From an uncultured Eubacteriales bacterium (lineage in GTDB: Bacteria > Bacillota > Clostridia > Christensenellales > UBA1242), in NCBI GenBank assembly GCA_948971535.1, contig CARFEX010000025.1, positions 1-9,541 of the forward strand: a stretch of DNA of 9,541 bases, given 5' to 3'. Of this stretch, positions 6,578 through 9,541 are shown one piece after another. The notes below the pieces were generated by a model, which worked only from the letters and a program-made list of their open reading frames with translations, was not told where the DNA came from and made no database searches. The first letter of the stretch is position 1. Each line of letters opens with the position of its first letter. Position numbers and translations under genes: made by a program.

Positions 6578-7498
6578 CTAAAAAATTGATTTAAGAATTT
6601 CTAACGATTGTTCTATACTTGGACTTGTCGCTAGTTTTAATCTATACTCACTGCTGTTTTTTTCTCCACTTGTGTACCATAATAGATGTTTTCGCATATA
6701 TAATACAAGCCAGTCCTCCGTATAATATTTTCGCAATGTAGAAATGTGACTTGTTATGACTTTGAACTTGTCTAATGTAGACAAATCTCTTTTTAAAAGC
6801 TCAGAAAATATCCAAGGTCGCCCTTGCGCACCTCGCCCAATCATAACACCATCAACTCCTGTCGCAAGCATATTTTGAAAACTTGAATAGTCCACCACAT
6901 CACCATTACCTATAACAGGAATGTTTATAGTACTTTTAAGTTTTGCTATAGCCTCGTAGTCAGCTCGCCCACCATAACCTTGCTCGGTGGTTCTTGCGTG
7001 CAGTGTCACAAAACTTGCACCAGCCTCCTCGCACATTCTACCAAATTCACAGCTTATATCTTGATTATATCCAAGTCTAAACTTAACAGAAATTGGTCTG
7101 TCTGAATTTTTTACACAAGAGGATATAATCTTAGATGCAAGCGGAATATTTTTCATAAGGGCACTGCCTTCACCATTTCTCACTATCTTGGGAGCTGGGC
7201 ATCCCATATTTATATCAATTACAGGATATTTAACTAAAAGCGGATTAGTTAAAGCTTTAACCATAGGCTCAACTTCATGTCCAAAAATTTGACCAAGCAC
7301 AATATTTTCATTTGGCGAAGTTATAGTCATTAGCTCTGTTTTTTTAGGATTGTGCATCATCGCACGAGCTGACAACATTTCACTACATGTAACATCAGCA
7401 CCAAAAATAGCACATTGCTCACGAAAGCCAATGTCGCTAACTCCTGCCATAGGTGCCAAAAACAAATTGTTACCAAAGTCTAATTCCCCAATTTTCAT
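6578..7498 (-). CDS. dusB: tRNA-dihydrouridine synthase, DusB/NifR3-like
   Basis: Flavoenzyme that reduces specific uridines in tRNA to dihydrouridine using NADPH. The 306 residues (slightly short for the family) show an FMN-binding TIM barrel with LAPMAGVSD (14-22), the catalytic cysteine C100 in NMGCPAPK, RNGEGSALM (107-115), K139 in VKFRLG, H167 in TLHARTTEQGY, GNGD (197-200) and GRGAQGRPW (221-229), and then a short C-terminal helical tRNA-binding region. The ATG at 7498-7496 has no Shine-Dalgarno sequence; instead a promoter is placed so that transcription should begin at the A of ATG (leaderless). It is followed by pgk-tpiA in the same direction. The subgroup is inferred from motifs; DusB-like is the most likely. 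Confidence 0.93.
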   Translation of the reverse strand: MKIGELDFGNNLFLAPMAGVSDIGFREQCAIFGADVTCSEMLSARAMMHNPKKTELMTITSPNENIVLGQIFGHEVEPMVKALTNPLLVKYPVIDINMGCPAPKIVRNGEGSALMKNIPLASKIISSCVKNSDRPISVKFRLGYNQDISCEFGRMCEEAGASFVTLHARTTEQGYGGRADYEAIAKLKSTINIPVIGNGDVVDYSSFQNMLATGVDGVMIGRGAQGRPWIFSELLKRDLSTLDKFKVITSHISTLRKYYTEDWLVLYMRKHLLWYTSGEKNSSEYRLKLATSPSIEQSLEILKSIF

Positions 7499-7504
7499 AT
7501 TTAT

Positions 7505-7533
7505 ATTCTAGCAAACTTTAAGCTTTATGTAAA
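7505..7533 (-). promoter_or_regulatory. Promoter of dusB, predicted to give a leaderless mRNA
   Basis: On the minus strand: -35 TTTACA (7533-7528), 17-nt spacer ending in TGC (extended -10), -10 TAGAAT (7510-7505). Only six bases separate the -10 from the ATG, so the usual +1 position is the A of the start codon (7498). The -35 sits in the T-tract that follows the flippase terminator hairpin. Confidence 0.7.
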
Positions 7534-7534
7534 A

Positions 7535-7559
7535 TAAAAAAGAGCTTTAAGCCCTTTTT
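7535..7559 (-). terminator. Intrinsic terminator overlapping the flippase stop codon
   Basis: On the minus strand AAAAAGGGC and GCTCTTTTT pair (one G-U) around a 5-nt loop TTAAA that contains the TAA stop codon of the flippase gene, and T-rich sequence follows. In the plus direction the same stem would carry an A-C mismatch, so it is oriented for the minus strand. Confidence 0.7.
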
Positions 7560-9067
7560 GACAGATAAACTTTTATAAGCTTATAGTACTTTTTAAGTAA
7601 AGGCAATGTTAAAACTAAATAAATAACCCCTCCTACAAAAACAGAAATTGTCAATACAAATATGTTTCCAAGCTTTAATACACTTGAAAAAATCCTTAAT
7701 GCAAGATACATAGCAATGGATGCAAGAAGCGGTGTCAAAACATCAAAATAATATAGCTTGATGATGCTACGCAACTTTATTAAAATCATAATTATTACAA
7801 TCAGCGAAAAAGCTATACTTGCCAGCGGAATAGCTATAACACCTATCTCTTTTACCGATGCTAAGAAATATACTATTAAAATTTTTGCTATTCCACCCAT
7901 AATCATACAGCTTAAATAATATTTAAAATTTCCTTTTGCTTGCAAAATAGCAATAGAAAACTGCATGATAGCTGAAAGAATGGCACTTATTCCTCCCCAA
8001 AAGGTTAGCTCAATAGCAATAGATAGAAAACCTTTTATAGCAGTTGGGTAAATAATCGGATATAATACACTACAAGTTGCCATAACACCAAAGACTAATG
8101 GAAGCAAAAGATACCACATCAATGAAAAATTTTTTTGTATAGCATCTCTTTCCTTGACTACGTCACCAGATTTTGAAAGATAGGAAAGTTTTGGTAATAG
8201 TGCTGTAGCAACAGCAACTGAAATAATAAGAGGAAAGTTAAGTATCGCTCCAACAACACCAGTTTGCAAACCAAACAAAGCTGTTGCTTTATCGATAGCA
8301 AACCCTGCAACCACAAGCCGAGATACTATTATAAGCGAGTCAAATGCATTAGTAAGTGGCATAATAGAGTTTGAAAATGTTAAAGGAACTACTGCATAAA
8401 AAAACTCTTTTGAATAACCTTTTTCACTTTCTTCTACAAAATGAACCTTTTTAAATACATGAAACATTAAATAAATAAAAGCAAAAATTTCACTTAATAC
8501 AATACCTATAAAAGCACCAAATACACCATGCCAAGCACCACCACGTGCAAATATATAAGCAAACAGCAAACCAAATACAAACTTAAAAACTTGTTCTATA
8601 ATTTGACTTACTGCCGTAGGAATCATGTTCTCATACCCCTGTATAGTTCCTCGAAAAACTCCTATTAAAGCACTGGCAGGAACAAGAATTAAAAATAACC
8701 AATAGCATGGGAAACTTTCACCAATGCCTTGGAGAGAAGAAATTTGTTTTGCAAAGATAGAAAATAGAATAGATAATAAAGCACCTAATCCTAATGAAAA
8801 AATCAAGGAAGAACGTACTACACACTTAATTTTGCTATAATCATTGACAGCTCGTGCAGAGGAAATTAGTTTTGATAAAGTTACCGTCACCCCTCCAGTT
8901 ACTAATACCAAAACAAGAGAATATAGCGACATTATCATCTGAAAAATGCCAATTCCCTCAATCCCTATTATGTTTGTAAGAGGCAAACGAAAAAGTGCAC
9001 CAAAAAACTTGCAGATAATTCCGCTAAAAATAAGTACGACCGCCCCCATTTCAACACTTTTTCTCAT
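7547..9067 (-). CDS. SpoVB/MurJ-family lipid-linked oligosaccharide flippase
   Basis: Polytopic membrane protein of the MOP superfamily, whose members (SpoVB, YtgP/MurJ, Wzx) flip lipid-linked cell-wall or polysaccharide precursors across the cytoplasmic membrane. From ATG 9067 it has 506 residues and about 12-14 hydrophobic segments from residue 8 to near the end. Family hallmarks are the N-terminal helix pair with GALFRLPLTNIIG (23-35), IFQMIMSLYSLVLVLVTGGV (41-60), the FRGTIQGYENMIPTAVSQII segment (138-157) and ATALLPKLS in the second half. The frame is open from a TTG at 9088, but the ATG gives the family's usual N-terminal length. Neither start has a ribosome binding site, which is odd here. 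Whether it acts in peptidoglycan synthesis, sporulation or polysaccharide export cannot be told from the sequence. Confidence 0.88.
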   Translation of the reverse strand: MRKSVEMGAVVLIFSGIICKFFGALFRLPLTNIIGIEGIGIFQMIMSLYSLVLVLVTGGVTVTLSKLISSARAVNDYSKIKCVVRSSLIFSLGLGALLSILFSIFAKQISSLQGIGESFPCYWLFLILVPASALIGVFRGTIQGYENMIPTAVSQIIEQVFKFVFGLLFAYIFARGGAWHGVFGAFIGIVLSEIFAFIYLMFHVFKKVHFVEESEKGYSKEFFYAVVPLTFSNSIMPLTNAFDSLIIVSRLVVAGFAIDKATALFGLQTGVVGAILNFPLIISVAVATALLPKLSYLSKSGDVVKERDAIQKNFSLMWYLLLPLVFGVMATCSVLYPIIYPTAIKGFLSIAIELTFWGGISAILSAIMQFSIAILQAKGNFKYYLSCMIMGGIAKILIVYFLASVKEIGVIAIPLASIAFSLIVIIMILIKLRSIIKLYYFDVLTPLLASIAMYLALRIFSSVLKLGNIFVLTISVFVGGVIYLVLTLPLLKKYYKLIKVYLSKRA

Positions 9068-9097
9068 AAGTTTATAGTGTGAAAGCAAATTATTTTT

Positions 9098-9125
9098 ATA
9101 CTATTTTAAAATTAGGTATTTACAA
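9098..9125 (-). promoter_or_regulatory. Possible promoter of the flippase gene
   Basis: On the minus strand: -35 TTGTAA (9125-9120), 16-nt spacer, -10 TAGTAT (9103-9098); TATAAA at 9100-9095 is an alternative -10 with a 19-nt spacer. The -35 lies on the complementary strand of the -35 of the divergent gene (TTTACA, 9119-9124), so the two promoters would compete for polymerase. Confidence 0.4.
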
Positions 9126-9147
9126 ATGGAATTTGCTATGCTATCAT
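9119..9147 (+). promoter_or_regulatory. Promoter of the plus-strand gene at the right edge
   Basis: -35 TTTACA (9119-9124), 17-nt spacer ending in TGC (extended -10), -10 TATCAT (9142-9147). The expected start is near 9154, followed by AAAGGAG at 9158-9164. The surrounding GGTATTTACAAAT is identical to the segment at the small-ORF promoter. Confidence 0.7.
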
Positions 9148-9170
9148 GTTAGTGACTAAAGGAGAAAACT

Positions 9171-9541
9171 ATGGCTAAAATATTAAAACACTCTAGATGT
9201 GCAACAAACACACCAAATTTTAAGCAATTATTTGCAAACGAAAAACATGACAACTTAAAAATGTTGCAAGTTATTAATTGCATTTTATCAAAAGATGCAA
9301 GTTGTAAATATGCACGAGACGTATACAACATCACACTTTTTGAGATTGAAGATAATACTGATTTAAGAGATAATACTTTTGCATTTTTTAAAAACAATAA
9401 AAATAAGCTTAATGAATGTGCTGGACAACTCGTAGATCAACTTTCTTCCATTTTTAAGATTTGGAATAAGGAAAGTAGAGAAGAAGTAAATGAATATTAT
9501 ATCCATTCTGATATAAGTTTAGGCCTCGATGCTCTTGAACT
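9171..9541 (+). CDS. Unknown protein, 5' part only (runs off the window)
   Basis: I do not recognise this protein. The frame opens at ATG 9171 with AAAGGAG 6 nt upstream and a good promoter before it, and stays open for 123 codons to the edge of the window, so the C-terminus is missing. What is visible is a mostly helical, charged, soluble-looking sequence with four cysteines (10, 37, 44, 90), many Lys, Asn and Glu, no signal peptide, no membrane segment and no motif I can name. It is the only plus-strand gene and diverges from the flippase gene over a 103-base gap, with overlapping -35 boxes. Codon use is AT-rich like its neighbours, so nothing marks it as foreign. Confidence 0.75.
   Translation, partial: MAKILKHSRCATNTPNFKQLFANEKHDNLKMLQVINCILSKDASCKYARDVYNITLFEIEDNTDLRDNTFAFFKNNKNKLNECAGQLVDQLSSIFKIWNKESREEVNEYYIHSDISLGLDALE

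Noticed and set aside
9068..9088. TTG start for the flippase, seven codons upstream of the ATG
   Set aside because: There is no ribosome binding site for it and the ATG at 9067 gives the family's normal N-terminal length.
9149..9397. Minus-strand frame of 82 codons
   Set aside because: It is antisense to the plus-strand gene that has the promoter and AAAGGAG site; no ribosome binding site of its own was seen.
1..9541. Recoded TGA (Mollicutes-type code)
   Set aside because: Tryptophans in the conserved motifs use TGG, and pgk and dnaX end in TGA at sensible places.
1..9541. CRISPR array, insertion sequence, tRNA or rRNA
   Set aside because: No regularly spaced repeats, transposase frames, terminal inverted repeats or tRNA-like cloverleaf segments were seen by eye.

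Overview
The window looks like chromosomal housekeeping DNA of a low-GC Bacillota bacterium, probably Clostridia-like and probably from an uncultured lineage. The evidence is the AT-rich composition, the strong GGAGG-type ribosome binding sites, consensus sigma-A promoters, U-tract terminators, the standard genetic code (TGG for Trp, TGA as stop) and a SpoVB/YtgP-type flippase. The lineage call is an inference from protein style; no rRNA is present.

Almost everything is on the minus strand, so transcription runs from right to left. From the right edge: a partial unknown gene on the plus strand (from 9171) diverges from a SpoVB/MurJ-family lipid-linked oligosaccharide flippase (7547-9067). This is followed by a transcription unit dusB-pgk-tpiA (tRNA dihydrouridine synthase plus two adjacent glycolytic enzymes, with pgk and tpiA overlapping by ATGA) that ends at a hairpin terminator near 4529-4558. 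Next is a tightly packed replication/repair/translation operon, dnaX - dnaX C-terminal domain - ebfC - recR - argS, with junctions of only 1-2 nt or overlaps, driven by a TTGACT/TATAAT promoter. At the left end a 42-codon small ORF has its own consensus promoter, a textbook GGAGG site and two tandem terminators.

The most interesting feature is the dnaX gene. Its zero frame stops after 372 codons, just past the clamp-loader (gamma-like) domains. A DnaX/tau C-terminal-like domain continues in the -1 frame, and the 32-nt region where both frames are open contains a run of nine A followed by C, a classic slippery sequence. This suggests programmed -1 frameshifting or transcriptional slippage producing a tau-like protein of about 484 residues, the reverse of the E. 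coli arrangement. Alternatives are a split gene with coupled TTG initiation or a homopolymer sequencing error.

Three promoters (small ORF, dusB and the right-edge gene) share the layout TTTACA-N14-TGC-TAnnnT. The dusB one is placed so that the mRNA should begin at the A of the ATG, i.e. leaderless. No mobile element, CRISPR array, tRNA or rRNA was seen, and no gene-free stretch exceeds 300 bases.
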